Assembly (NCBI GenBank): GCA_039602395.1
Contig: JBCNJP010000019.1
Span: forward strand, 4,078,337 to 4,142,336
Origin: Deinandra increscens subsp. villosa
Taxonomy: Eukaryota; Streptophyta; Magnoliopsida; Asterales; Asteraceae
Length of the DNA stretch: 64,000 nucleotides
Direction: 5' to 3'
Each line of letters opens with the position of its first letter. Positions within the stretch are counted from its first letter, which is position 1. Below the pieces are notes generated by a model. The model saw nothing but the letters and a program-made list of their open reading frames with translations, had not been told where the DNA came from and searched no databases. Positions 34,250-46,561 of the stretch are shown piece after piece. A program made the translations under genes and the position numbers.

Positions 34250-36495
34250 CAGTGGCGGACCTATGTTAGCCTCATGGGGTTCGGCCGACACCCATGAATT
34301 TTTCAGTTTTAAGGTTATATATATGATCTGACTTCGACCGACACCCATAAAATTTTATCACCGAACCCCATGAAACTTCACAAAGACCCAGATAAAATAA
34401 AAAGAATGAAGAAAAAATCAAGTTTTCTTCAAATAGCCATTGTTGCAGGGAATGGTGAAGCTTGAAGATGAAGATGGTTTAGTGGAGAAGAAAATAAGAT
34501 TTAGAGTTAAATACGATTTGCGTTCCTGAGGTTTGGTGGTTTTAACTATTTAAGTCCAATTCTCAAATTATTAACAAATATTGCCTGAGGTTTGTATTTT
34601 GTTGCCATTTGAGTCCCTGTGACTAACGAGGTTAACTTTTTCTGTTAACTTTAAGGACATAATAGTCATTTTACACATAAGGGGTTATTTATGTAAATTA
34701 ATAAGTTACTAAAGAGGAGGGACTATTTATGTAAATAGTAAATTTATTTAAAATACCCCCTCTCCTTTATCAGATGTCACCGCCGTAATGCACCCCAAAC
34801 TCGTCGTCTTTCCACCGCATCTTCGCCGAAGCTCTGCCGTAATGCACCTCATCATTGAACCGATTATCATAATGCCAAGGATACGTCATATCGAAATGAT
34901 CCACCACAATCCAAATCGCCAAAATTTGTCCACAGAAACACCGTTAAAAACCTTAATTTTTTTCGGATTAAACACCAATCTCCGAGCATATCCTCCGGTA
35001 GCCCCCTCTTCATTTTTAATAAGTATCATATGCAACTTCACAACCACCCTCATCTTCCATTTCGATCATTTATGTTCCACCAATACAACCTTATGCTGAC
35101 ATGAAATTTAAAACAATTGAGTCGTTTGTAAAACTTGTTGTGGTTTGAATCTTAGCTTTGCTCATTTGTGTCGATTTGGCATTGACGGAAAGGGTATTTT
35201 GTTAGGAAGATGGGTTTTTAGGGTGAGATCATAATTTGTGCCTAATTGATGAACATAAAGTTTCTGAAATTTGGGCTAAACAATCGCAGATTCTACAAAA
35301 ATCAATTCATGGGTGAGCAATGAGTAATTCGGTAATTAAAAATTTTAGGGCATGATTAATACTAACCCCCTTGATTTCTTGGTGATCACCTTAAAAAAAA
35401 GAGGGATTGGTGTTAAAAACGCCAACTTGACCGCCATTGATGACGTCAGCCTCCCATCTCTGCCATTTACTTGTGAGCTGCGAAGTGATGCTTACACGTG
35501 AAGTGTTGTTGGAGTTTAATGCAGCTGGTGGTGATAGGTACCATCTACCAGCCATCTGAGACTATTTTGTGGTGGTTCTATATGGGCGGAAATAAGGAAA
35601 GTTTGCCGGCGACGGATTTTGAGATGGTTGAGGTTGCCGACGACATATTTTGCAGTGATGGAGGCTTGGGTTGGTGAAGGTTTACTCGTGATGGTGGCAG
35701 ATCGATGGATTCGCAAGGACTTAGGTTTTTTTTATTAAAATTTTTTTACAAAAATAGTCCCATGATTTCTAGGCTTACATAAATAGTCCTTGATATGCAA
35801 AATGACTTAAATACCCTTTTATTTAACAGAAAAAGTTAACCCCGTTAATCACAATGACTCAAATGGCAACAAAATGCAAACCTTAGGCAATATTTGTTAA
35901 TAATCTGAGAATTGGACTCAAATAGTTAAAACCACCAAACCTCAGGGATGCATATCGTATTTAACTCTATTTAGATTTATTTGTCTTTTTATAATAAGTA
36001 AGTTTTATTGGAACTTGAAATTATGACTTGACTTAACAGTACTAAAATAACCTTTTAGTTTTATCTTTGATTAAATGATTTAATAAAAAAGTCAAGTTTT
36101 TATTATATTTAAGTTTACTTATAAACTTATTTCAGCATATTTTCAAATACGTTAAAAAATAAATTGAGAGTGTGTACTTACGTTCATTAGTTTATTTATT
36201 TTATTTTAATTTTAGTTGAGAAACTTTAATCTTATAAAACTTTTTCTTTAAATTAATATTTTACTAAAAGAAAAAGTCAAACAATTAATTCATTTCTCCC
36301 TCGAAAATAAATCTAGGCGTATCTTTATTTTTTTTACTTTGGGTTTATCTTTTAATTAAGTGATCCGACCCGACCTTATCCGACCCTACCCGACTCGTAA
36401 CGATCTAAAACTTTTAATATTTAATGATAAATAATCTACTAATCTACTTCTGAAATTTCCGAACCCCATGAAAAAAAATTCTGAGTTCGCCACTG
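34250..36495. mobile_element. hAT-type element, CAGTGGCGGAC ends, carrying a nested MULE
   Basis: The left end CAGTGGCGGACC and the right end reversed CAGTGGCGAACTC are flanked by a perfect 8-bp target duplication CTCACACT (34242-34249, 36496-36503), so this is a 2,246-bp hAT-type insertion. About 1.47 kb of it is the nested MULE. The rest (34250-34503 and 35971-36495) has no transposase. The copies at 42121 and 47301 keep the left end only. Confidence 0.85.
34504..35970. mobile_element. Nested MULE-type element with about 240-bp inverted repeats
   Basis: The left arm starts GAGTTAAATACGATTTGCG; the right arm, reversed, starts GAGTTAAATACGATATGC, and similarity continues for about 240 bp. 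The flanks TAAGATTTA (left) and TTAGATTTA (right) are an 8/9 match, fitting a slightly diverged 9-bp target duplication; the right limit is uncertain by about 3 bp. The interior (34780-35720) has coding-like stretches on both strands, for example minus-strand FDMTYPWHYDNRFNDEVHYG near 34790-34890, which may be captured host sequence, but no family is recognised. Equivalent copies are at 42375-43843 and 47555-49022. Confidence 0.7.
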
Positions 36496-36503
36496 CTCAC
36501 ACT

Positions 36504-37157
36504 CTCACTTTACATGTGATAACAATTAAGGTCTTTCAAATCTCTAAGACCAGCTTACAGGATATGTTTGATACTTCATTTGAGAAGTAGTTTTTTTTTC
36601 TTTCTTTTTTTCTTCTTGAACGGTTATATATATTAAAAAGAAAGCATCTATCAAGCTAGAAGAAGCAAGAACTGTGTTTGAGGATGATTGATTATTGATT
36701 ATATATCCTCAAAAGGATTGGTCGTAAATATTCAATTTTCTAGTAGTAGTTCACCGTTACAAACGACCTCTTCATCTCCCTCTCATTTTGGCTCACTCAA
36801 AACACAGTCAATATATATTTTCAAAACTTGCCTAAAATTCATAGTTTGACAATAATATTGACAATAACAATACCTCGATTTCATTCCATTGTGTTTGATT
36901 TTTTTCATTTTCAATTTTGGATGTTATGGAAGAAGACAACAGATGAGAGTGAGGGAAACATAGAGGATAGATGAATAAGAATTGTAAGGTGCAAATCTAA
37001 TGATGAAAAATATCCTATGTCATATTCATATACTATTTATACTATTTATGTGGTAGAAATGGATGTGTACAATTGGACCAATATCAACTAATATTTTTAA
37101 ATGCATTGTTTTTATTTTCTGGAGCCAAATGCACCATCATTCATTCGGCCATTACCA
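36504..37157. other. 3' flank of the BAHD gene, nothing else seen
   Basis: AT-rich sequence containing the probable 3' UTR of the minus-strand acyltransferase. Confidence 0.4.
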
Positions 37158-38525
37158 TCAAAGTTGCTTTAAATCACTATTAAAAAGAGAAGTGAATGCA
37201 AGCATCTTATCCTCAGAAAGAACCACCCCAATCTCGAGTCCACCATCCAAATCCCTGCCTCCATTTAGAGATATTACATTAACCCTCCCATGATCATCCC
37301 CTGGTAACTTCTCAATCTTCTTAGCTTTCCCCCAACCAAAGTCTACCCCATAAAAATCTACCTTTGGTGAACCAATAACCCTAACATTCAACTCCTCCCA
37401 TTCACAAATCCACCTCTCTCCACCTTCAAGAAAATCCCTTACAAGCCTATCAATTTCTATATCAAACGATTTCGTCGCGCAAACAAGACCATCTTCATCC
37501 AATAGTTCACTCTCCAATACCCTAACTCTCCCAAAAACTATGCAACAACCAAAGTAACTTAAGGGTATCTCATACTTTAATCTACTAATCCCAGATGCAT
37601 TATACCCTAAATATAGAGGAGTAATACTAGCCTGTGCATCATGGGATTCTTCAACTTTTAGTAAACATATCCATACATAACAAACTCCAGTCTCGTATAG
37701 TGATAGATTTATCGGTGGATCCTCGTTTACAATCTTGCATTTTTCAACAATGTGTTGTTTGATCTTGCTAACGTCTGATGGACTCAAATAGAAAGTTGAC
37801 TGAACCATGTTATGATCGGTTTGCGAATCTTTCAAAGAATCCAGCATGTTCCACCATTGTTGGAGTAACGTTGTTTTGAGCGAATTAGGATCAAGAATTA
37901 CACTCCGATCGAACCAAGGTGTAGACTTGAACTCGAACAAAGAGTCTTGTTTCAACAAAGATTTGCAAAAAGAAGACCAACAGCTCATAAAGGTGTAAAG
38001 TGTACGCTCATCAGCTGCTGCATGTTGAGACGTGAGTCCTATCGCGAACCCAGAATCACGGAAACTCGTGATCTGGATTGCGAGGAGAGGTAGGGTCCAT
38101 GTCACATGAGTGTCACGTGACATGGTGGGAGATTGGAGGCTTGGTAGAAGGGATGAAAGATTAGTCAACCTTCTTGGGTGGTTGCCCGAGAGATGATGGA
38201 TGTCCGTATTTGATTTGGCAACCGTGAAGGAGACGGAGTCGCATCCGGTGTAAACAATCTGGGGTTCCGCCGGAAGCGGTGGGATTGTAAGGTTTCCGGC
38301 GAGAGGATAGAAGTGGTGGAGGGTGAGGGAGAGTGATTGTTTGAGGAGAGTGGTGAAATTGGGGGGTGCAGGCACATGATAGAAGAAAAGGGTTCGGTTT
38401 GGAGCGTAGGATAGCCATGGGATATCGAAGTAGGTTAGAGGAAGTGTTAACGGAGGTATAACGGAATCTGAAGGTGGAGATATACGGCAGTGCTCAAGCA
38501 CATTGACATGGAAGGGCACTGCCAT
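37158..38525 (-). CDS. BAHD acyltransferase (malonyltransferase-like, anthocyanin/phenolic glucoside group)
   Basis: A single-exon gene of 455 aa starting MAVPFHVNVLEHCRISPP. This start was chosen over an in-frame ATG 156 bp upstream because BAHD proteins begin this way and the upstream part is leader-like. The protein shows the group's N-terminal TLPLTYFDIPWLSYAP and LLKQSLSLTLHHFYPLAGNL, the HxxxD catalytic motif as HAAAD, and DFGWGKAKKIEKL (DFGWG) near residue 400. SYFGCCI stands where YFGNC is usual. HxxxD and DFGWG support acyl-CoA-dependent acylation; YFGNC-like motif and length favour the malonyltransferase clade acting on flavonoid or phenolic glucosides in the cytosol. The residue after HxxxD is Glu, not the usual Gly. 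Substrate cannot be read from sequence. A TATATA-like motif lies at about 38550-38560. Confidence 0.88.
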   Translation of the reverse strand: MAVPFHVNVLEHCRISPPSDSVIPPLTLPLTYFDIPWLSYAPNRTLFFYHVPAPPNFTTLLKQSLSLTLHHFYPLAGNLTIPPLPAEPQIVYTGCDSVSFTVAKSNTDIHHLSGNHPRRLTNLSSLLPSLQSPTMSRDTHVTWTLPLLAIQITSFRDSGFAIGLTSQHAAADERTLYTFMSCWSSFCKSLLKQDSLFEFKSTPWFDRSVILDPNSLKTTLLQQWWNMLDSLKDSQTDHNMVQSTFYLSPSDVSKIKQHIVEKCKIVNEDPPINLSLYETGVCYVWICLLKVEESHDAQASITPLYLGYNASGISRLKYEIPLSYFGCCIVFGRVRVLESELLDEDGLVCATKSFDIEIDRLVRDFLEGGERWICEWEELNVRVIGSPKVDFYGVDFGWGKAKKIEKLPGDDHGRVNVISLNGGRDLDGGLEIGVVLSEDKMLAFTSLFNSDLKQL

Positions 38526-38850
38526 TGGTGGGGTGGATTTTGTGTGTGGGAATATATAGTATGTGTGTGTATATGTATGTATGTATCCATTTATAGTCAA
38601 AGATGAAACGGAATGATCTAATGTTAACAACCTCAAAACATTCTTGACCTTTAAAATTTCATCAGGAAATATTTCAAGCATTTCATATAAAAACCCTTTG
38701 CTTCACCACCATTGGTTTTATATGTTAATTATCTTAGTTATGTGTGATTTTTGAACAAAACTTTTGTATAAAAAGTATTGGTTTATTTTTGAACAAAACT
38801 TTTGTAATTGTATGTCTATAACATAAGCAAAACTAAAATTTAATTAATTT
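38526..38850. promoter_or_regulatory. Upstream region of the BAHD gene
   Basis: Contains ATATATAG at 38552-38559 and a CACACATAC/TACATACATA-rich stretch up to about 38585 on the minus strand, either TATA box or leader microsatellite. Transcription start not determinable. Confidence 0.35.
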
Positions 38851-38868
38851 GGGGGGGGGGGGGGGGGG
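38851..38868. repeat. G18 homopolymer
   Basis: Eighteen G in a row. Such runs are prone to sequencing error and may form a G-quadruplex. Confidence 0.9.
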
Positions 38869-41120
38869 TTCAAATTAGAAGTACACTTATCTTGGATTTG
38901 ATTGATAAGCAAAACTAAGAGTTTGCAAGACAGCTTAACACAATTGGTAGTTCAAATGAATGCCAGTTATGTGCTGTTCTTAAACAAAATGGAAACCCCA
39001 CATGTTGAGACAGATGTTCTATTATCGAGTTTAGAAACCGAAATATTGCCTCCGACTTAGCTTGACTATTAGGCTTCATCGCAACCTCATCATACAAAGA
39101 TGTTAACCCTGGTATATTTCTAAAATCCATTTACGAAAAGAAAATCCTCCTTTGTGACTGTTTCAGTACTGAAGCAAATGAATAAGAGACCTCTGAATAG
39201 ATAGAATAATCATATAAACCAACAAAATAGCTTTGGACCATGCATTCTCAAGGAACTGAACTAATTAATCAATTTATTGTGCCACTTTCAATAAATCCAA
39301 CAGCCAAACACAAACAAAACCGTCTAGAGAAAGTCGAAACATCGTTTTTTCTAGTACGGTTAAAAAGTCGTCCAAAAATAAAGGAACACCTCACGCTTTG
39401 CAGCGGGTCTCCTTTACTGTTAGTTTGGTATTTCACGGTTGTTGTAACATCTCGAATTTCGTTTCGTGTAATATTATTACTTTATGGTGGGTTTAGTTGG
39501 GTAAGCGTAATAATTAAATAACCCGACTTAGTTGTAGAAAATACTAGTTGATAAGTTAAGTTTTGGTGGCTAATAAGATTGATTGAAAGTTCAGGGACCT
39601 TTAGTATAAATTGTTATTTAAGGCCAGAATTGATAAGACTACAAAACTTGAATGGGGTTGGATGTAATTCTTTTAATAAAAGAAAATTGAGATCTAGGAC
39701 TTGTCCAAAACGTGTATCATCACTCACCGTCAAAACCATCACGTTGCAACTGCAAGTAGGTGAATGTTATCAATTCCAATACATGGAACAATGGAACCAG
39801 TTGCAGATAAACACACTTCTTCCTTCAGCGTAAAAGCTCCTCATTTTCTACCAGATTAAGAAGACATATTTTTGAGAAACAGATGGAGATAGTACGATTT
39901 TTGTGACGTGATTTTGCAGCTAAATCTGAGTACTTGATATCGGTGGAGTAGTTGAGGTTCGCGACGGAAGTCGATGGTCCATTATCGGTGGGTTACGAAA
40001 ATGGATGAGGTAGGTTGGGTGGGTGTTGCATCAAGGCCGCCTTCGAAGTCGAAGTTCAGATTGGTGGATTAATGGAAGTTTGATAAATAGATTGAAATAA
40101 TGAAATTTTGAGGAAGAGAAAAGGTAGGACCGGTCCCGAGAATGTTAAAAAAATTTCAGAGCTTAGGGCGAGTAAAAAATATGGCCCCCATTACAGATAA
40201 AAAGTCAATAATACGACAATAATTGTAATAACAATAATCAAAACTAAAGTATTGTAGCAAAATGTTCTAATTTAAATAGTTAAGCAACTCGTGAGGCTCT
40301 CCTATCATTTTTTTTACTTTAGGTGTACCGTTTAATAACCATTAGAGTTCAATCAAAATAATTATATAGATACTACAAATAGTAATTAATACCCCCAAAT
40401 TGGTCCATGGTCATCTTCCCCTAATTGAGCACCAAGAATCCTAATTTCTAAAGTCATGAAAACTTATCATAGATGCAACAAATACTAACTAAAAATCAAC
40501 ATTCTAAAAGTTAAATACCATACAATACCTAACCATTACCACATTTGTCAATTTTGATCTTAGTTCTAACTTAAATTTTAAAAAATTAACAATGATAGAG
40601 AGTAGATGAGAAGAATGGTTAGTACCTTGCACCAATAACGTTATTTGGAATAAAAAAGTCATCCCTTCCTTAAAGTTTAAGACCAATTGTTTGATTTTTT
40701 TTAAAGTTCATCCATCTAGACTTCCATAGCGCCTGTTTATTTTTGGTCTTCCTTTCCAATAAGTTTGGAAGTCTTTGGATTAGATCCAAATACAGAACAA
40801 TATACGCTCTATTTTTTTTTAAAGTTACAACCACGCCCCTCAAGTTTAGTAATGTTCCCTTGATTTATCAATAATTACTAGAAGACATCTCAATTATATA
40901 TGTATATATACTTTTTAAAATTTAAATATATATGTTTTTAAAGCTTCAAGCCCTAAAAAATGCTAGGCCCTGGATACTCGTCCACTCTGCCTTGCCTCTA
41001 GATAATGGCTACGTTAAGTTTGAGTTACTTAAAAAAATAGCTCATGTAATTTTTCTTAATTGAAGGGTATTTTAGTCAGTTTACCTACTCCCTAACCGAG
41101 AAAGATGCCTAACATCTAAT
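38869..41120. other. Intergenic, no gene supported
   Basis: A minus-strand open frame at 38915-39130 (MDFRNIPGLTSLYDEVAMKP and on) has coding-like composition but no recognised family and may be an exon relic. Elsewhere only repeat-like sequence. Confidence 0.35.
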
Positions 41121-43853
41121 TTGGATATAGTTTCTATACCGATTTGCAAACTTAAAGACGTCTTTTGTACTTTATCAAAGTCGGGGACATAACTCATAAT
41201 TTGGATAAACTCCAAGGACGTTTTCGCACTTAACTTTTAATATTAATAAACCATCAGTGTTGTTTCTTATTAACGTTTGTCAATTTCTGACGGACTTATG
41301 ACCGTTTTGTGACCGTAATTTATCTATTTTTTAAACTTGTGACCTAGTTATCATATTATTATTTAAAATGTATTCATTTGTTTTAAAAATTTATGATTGT
41401 TTTGCGGCTGCATTTTAATAGTGAAATTTAAAACCACTTGGCAATTCGATCTCAAGATTGAAACTTAAAGGAATTGATGAATTGACTATACAAAAGCGGT
41501 GGAGCATGTAGTTTTATTTGATACAACGCAAAACCTCATCTCCATTGTTGTTGGTGAAAAGAATGACAAGACGTGAAAATTTGTGGATGATAAGCACTTC
41601 ATACCACTCCATGAAAGATAAATTTTCTATTGAGAAACTCCTTAGATCTATTATGTAAGAGTAAATTCTTAATCCCCATCCCTATAATTTTCCTATAATT
41701 TGTACATTTATTATTAATTTTTTTTATTTCACTTATAACTAGAATTGATTAATACTTTTTATACCGTTATCATTAGTTTTCCTCTCTAATTTTTCATAAC
41801 CAAACCTTAAATTTTAGCATTTCAACAGTTTTTTTTTTTGTTAAATATACATATTTACTGAACATTTTCTTTCTCCTCTATTCACAACACTCGCAAGCAA
41901 ATATCAAATTTTAGGGTTTGCCCTCACATATTTATAAAGACTTTACTATAAAAGCTCTAAGCAGGGCCGATTAGTGTGGAGATAGACGACCGTACATAAC
42001 CCATGTTTTTATTGGGGACCAAAAAAAAAATTTCACTTACTAATTTTTGAACTCAACATATAGATTAGTAATTATATAACTAAACATATATATAATCATT
42101 TATTTTAAGGGTCTCACACTCAGTGGCGGACCTATGTTAGCCTCATGGGGTTCGGCCGACACCCATGAATTTTTCAGTTTTAAGGTTATATATATGATCT
42201 GACTTCGACCGACACCCATAAAATTTTATCACCGAACCCCACGAAACTTCACAAAGACCCAGATAAAATAAAAAGAATGAAGAAAAAATCAAGTTTTCTT
42301 CAAATAGCCATTGTTGCAGGGAATGGTGAAGCTTGAAGATGAAGATGGTTTAGTGGAGAAGAAAATAAGATTTAGAGTTAAATACGATTTGCGTTCATGA
42401 GGTTTGGTGGTTTTAACTATTTAAGTCCAATTCTCAAATTATTAACAAATATTGCCTGAGGTTTGTATTTTGTTGCCATTTGAGTCCCTGTGACTAACGA
42501 GGTTAACTTTTTCTGTTAACTTTAAGGACATAATAGTCATTTTACACATAAGGGGTTATTTATGTAAATTAATAAGTTACTAAAGAGGAGGGACTATTTA
42601 TGTAAATAGTAAATTTATTTAAAATACCCCCTCTCCTTTATCAGATGTCACCGCCGTAATGCACCCCAAACTCGTCGTCTTTCCACCGCATCTTCGCCGA
42701 AGCTCTGCCGTAATGCACCTCATCATTGAACCGATTATCATAATGCCAAGGATACGTCATATCGAAATGATCCACCACAATCCAAATCGCCAAAATTTGT
42801 CCACAGAAACACCGTTAAAAACCTTAATTTTTTTCGGATTAAACACCAATCTCCGAGCATATCCTCCGGTAGCCCCCTCTTCATTTTTAATAAGTATCAT
42901 ATGCAACTTCACAACCACCCTCATCTTCCATTTCGATCATTTATGTTCCACCAATACAACCTTATGCTGACATGAAATTTAAAACAATTGAGTCGTTTGT
43001 AAAACTTGTTGTGGTTTGAATCTTAGCTTTGCTCATTTGTGTCGATTTGGCATTGACGGAAAGGGTATTTTGTTAGGAAGATGGGTTTTTAGGGTGAGAT
43101 CATAATTTGTGCCTAATTGATGAACATAAAGTTTCTGAAATTTGGGCTAAACAATCGCAGATTCTACAAAAATCAATTCATGGGTGAGCAATGAGTAATT
43201 CGGTAATTAAAAATTTTAGGGCACGATTAATACTAACCCCCTTGATTTCTTGGTGATCACCTTAAAAAAAAGAGGGATTGGTGCTAAAAACGCCAACTTG
43301 ACCGCCATTGATGACGTCAGCCTCCCATCTCTGCCATTTACTTGTGAGCTGCGAAGTGATGCTTACACGTGAAGTGTTGTTGGAGTTTAATGCAGCTGGT
43401 GGTGATAGGTACCATCTACCAGCCATCTGAGACTATTTTGTGGTGGTTCTATATGGGCGGAAATAAGGAAAGTTTGCCGGCGACGGATTTTGAGATGGTT
43501 GAGGTTGCCGACGACATATTTTGCAGTGATGGAGGCTTGGGTTGGTGAAGGTTTACTCATGATGGTGGCAGATCGATGGATTCGCAAGGACTTAGGTTTT
43601 TATTTTATTAAATTTTTTTTACAAAAATAGTCCCATGATTTCTAGGCTTACATAAATAGTCCTTGATATGCAAAATGACTTAAATACCCTTTTATTTAAC
43701 AGAAAAAGTTAACCCCGTTAATCACAATGACTCAAATGGCAACAAAATGCAAACCTCAGGCAATATTTGTTAATAATCTGAGAATTGGACTCAAATAGTT
43801 AAAACCACCAAACCTCAGAGATGCATATCGTATTTAACTCTATTTAGATTTAT
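41121..43853 (+). repeat. Duplicated segment, copy B
   Basis: Near-identical to 33253-35980. It includes the MITE, the hAT left end (42121, preceded by CTCACACT) and the MULE (42375-43843). To the right of the MULE it departs from copy A and lacks the hAT right end. Confidence 0.9.
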
Positions 43854-44412
43854 GTTATTCTAGATTTCATCAAACGGCTTTAATGAATTAGAAGTATAAT
43901 TACTGCAAGAAGATAATTGATTAGGTTTAAGGAGATCACAGACAAAGAGACAAGTGAGCCGGTTGGTGGTCTTGACGTAACTTTGAGTCTATTTTATGTT
44001 TCTTGCTAGTAAGCCTATGTAGCCCTACCTAGATCATATAAATTAATCTTGTACTTGTATTACCTCATTACGATGAAGCAGAAAGTAATAGAGAAATTTC
44101 ATGGTTGCAACCCGTAAAGACAGATCAGATTAGACTGAATCCTAACACAACAGAGTTTATTGACTATACCCGAAAAAACCCAACTTACAAATTCAAAGCT
44201 CTTGGACAAACGACTCGACTACATCAAATGAAAGTTTAAAGGATAAGCAACAGAAGAGTCGTGATCGATTTCATGGTTGACCATGTATCAAACACAAAAG
44301 GTCTGGACAATTTTATAATCAATTAAAAATAATGCTTCAAGTCTACTTCAATAATGAAAGTTGTTGTAGCCTGTAATATTTTCTCTTGTTCTTGTATCCA
44401 GCTATAATTACA
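43854..44412. other. Unique-looking intergenic DNA
   Basis: No gene recognised. Repeated at 49033-49591 as part of the contig overlap. Confidence 0.4.
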
Positions 44413-44752
44413 TCTTTATCTTTAATATTAATAAGGCATTAAAAATTTGTTAAATGTCTCATTTCTAAAGAGTCCACATCATCATTTCCACATGTCAAAA
44501 TCACATTCAGTTATCAATTTTAGAAATTATCAATTTAAGGCTAATTACCAATTATATCCAAACTAAAATTTTATTTTTTAAAAAAAATGACAAAGTTAAC
44601 ATAATAAATTTTCTTATACAATCACAAGTTAATGTTTTGTAATAAATTATGCCATTTATAATTTCAAATCTATTTAATTGTTTTTCTTTTGTATTTTATC
44701 TAATATTATGAAGGTAAATTCAGCCCGTGTAATACACGGGTTACTAACCTAG
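44413..44752 (+). mobile_element. Non-autonomous Helitron
   Basis: The 3' end has the hairpin CCCGTGT-AAT-ACACGGG (44724-44740), then TTACTAAC and CTAG at 44749-44752, followed by T: the Helitron terminus (hairpin plus CTRR). The 5' end TCTTTATCTTTAATATTAAT after an A fits the TC start and insertion between A and T. 340 bp, no ORF. The 5' end is less certain than the 3' end. Confidence 0.65.
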
Positions 44753-44779
44753 TTTATTATATAACAATGAAATTTGGTT

Positions 44780-45965
44780 CTTTAACAGTGAACTTTTAGT
44801 TTCTCATAGTTTTATTACATGACTTTAGTGTTTTTATACTTTATATCCTTAAACTTTTACAATTTGTTTGTTTTTTTTTTTTCTTTTAACGAAATAGTAA
44901 ACTTTTAGTTTTCATAGTTTGGCCACATATATTTCATACTCTTACGTTTTTTACCGTTTAACTTTTAAAGTTTTTTTTTATTTTAAGTTTTGTTGTTTTC
45001 TATTTTGGCCACGAAATTTTTAACTTTTCTAATTTTGTTTTTAGTATATGTTTATAGTTTTATACTTTCACTATAAGACTTTTAGACTCTTACGTTTTAT
45101 ACACCTTAACTTTTTTACCATCTAGCTTTTAAACTTTTTTTTTTTGTTTTAAGTTTTGTTGTCTTATACTTTGGTCACGGAACTTTTAACTTTTTTACTT
45201 TCGTTTTTAGTATACTTTTATAATTTTATATTTTCACCACGAGACTTTTAGACTTTTACGTTTTATACTACTTAACTTAGTATATTTTTATAGTTTTATA
45301 TTTTCACCACAAGACATTTTTTTTTCTTTTTTCTTTTTTACGAAATAGTAAACTTTTAGTTTTCATAGTTTAGCCACATATGTTTCATACTCTTACGTTT
45401 TGTACCGTTTAACTTTTAAAGTATTTTTTATTTTAAGTTTTGTTGTCTTTTATTTTGGCTATGAAACTTTTAACTTTTCTAATTTCGATTTAGTATATTT
45501 TTAGAGTTTTATACTTTCACTACAAGACTTTTAGACCCTTACGTTTTATACCCATTAACTTTTTTACTCTCTAACTTTTAAGCTTTTTTTTATTTTAAGT
45601 TTTGTTCTCTTCTACTTTGGCTACGAAACTTTTAACTTTTCTACTTTCGTTTTTAGTATACTTTTATAGTTTTATACTTTCACACGAGACTTTTTGACTT
45701 TTACGTTTTATACCATTTAACTTAGTATATTTTTATAGTTTTATACTTTCACCGCAAGACTTTTAGACTTTTACGTTTTATACTCCTTAATTTTTTAACC
45801 CTCTAACTTTTAAAGTTTTTTTTTTTGTTTTAAGTTTTTTTTTGTCTTCTACTTTGGTCACGAAACTTTTAACTTTTATACTTTCGCTTTTAATATACTT
45901 CTATAGTTTTATACTTTCACCATAAAACTTTTAAATTTTTACGTTTTATACCACTTAACTTTTTT
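44780..45965. repeat. Degenerate AT-rich tandem array (ACTTTTAG/TTTTACGTTTTATAC units)
   Basis: Variants of AACTTTTAG, TTACGTTTTATAC, TAGTTTTATACTTTCAC and TTTGGCCACGAAAC recur in order; GAAATAGTAAACTTTTAG recurs at 44891 and 45342, a higher period of about 450 bp. It has no coding potential. Confidence 0.75.
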
Positions 45966-46316
45966 ACTTTCGTTCAGTATACAAATCCAACACTGCAGCA
46001 ACGCGCGGGAGAGGTAAACATCTTGTGTCATACAAAAGTTATTGGTAAAATAATAACTATTTTTGTAATTAAAAAAAAATAAAAAGGTATTCAGCAGGTA
46101 AAAAGCTATATCAATATCATAGTTTTTTAGAAGCAAATTTTTACTTTTCACCAAATTTTACCATTGCCATGCTTATCCAATCCAATGTTATAATCTTTTG
46201 TATAGTTTAATTTATGAGTACACGGTCATTGTCATAAGAAAATGGGCTTATGAGTTGCTGTGGCCCAAATCAGATAAACAGGACCGACAACAACATTTCA
46301 ATGTCATAAGAGGGGC

Positions 46317-46561
46317 TAGAGGTGCACACCCCAAACCAGTTTGGGCTCTCAAACCGGTTTTTAAACCGGTTCTCAAACCGGTCAAAACCGGTTTTGACTA
46401 ACCCGGTTTCCAAACCGGTCAAACTGAACCGGTTTCAGTCGGTTTGAGGGTTTAATGAAGAAATCGGTTTCCAAACCGGTTTGAAATCGGTTTCTTCACA
46501 TGATTTTAAGCACTTTTTCTAGCCGTTTTATAGCCGTTGTAACGGCCATATAGCCGCTTTT
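46317..46561 (+). mobile_element. Left end of the AACCGGTTT hAT element, cut by the gap
   Basis: Preceded by AGAGGGGC (46309-46316), begins TAGAGGTGCACACC and contains the AAACCGGTTT array. It corresponds to 51509-51754 and is interrupted by N at 46562. Confidence 0.9.

Larger units (their letters stand above)
33253..35980 (+). repeat. Duplicated segment, copy A (also at 41121-43853 and 47062-49032)
   Basis: About 2.73 kb, nearly identical to 41121-43853 with a constant offset of about 7,870 bp. It contains a MITE, the left part of a hAT-type element and a nested MULE. The left boundary is at TTGGATATAGTTTCTATACC; the right boundary is at TTTAGATTTAT just beyond the MULE. Copy A is the only one where the hAT element is complete on the right. 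Confidence 0.9.

Noticed and set aside
34788..35099. 103-residue ORF present three times (also 42659-42970, 47839-48150)
   Set aside because: It is identical because it lies inside the duplicated MULE. Composition and lack of any motif argue against a gene; the opposite strand looks more like captured coding sequence.
38161..38418. Minus-strand ORFs of 70 and 85 residues
   Set aside because: Other-frame shadows within the BAHD gene.
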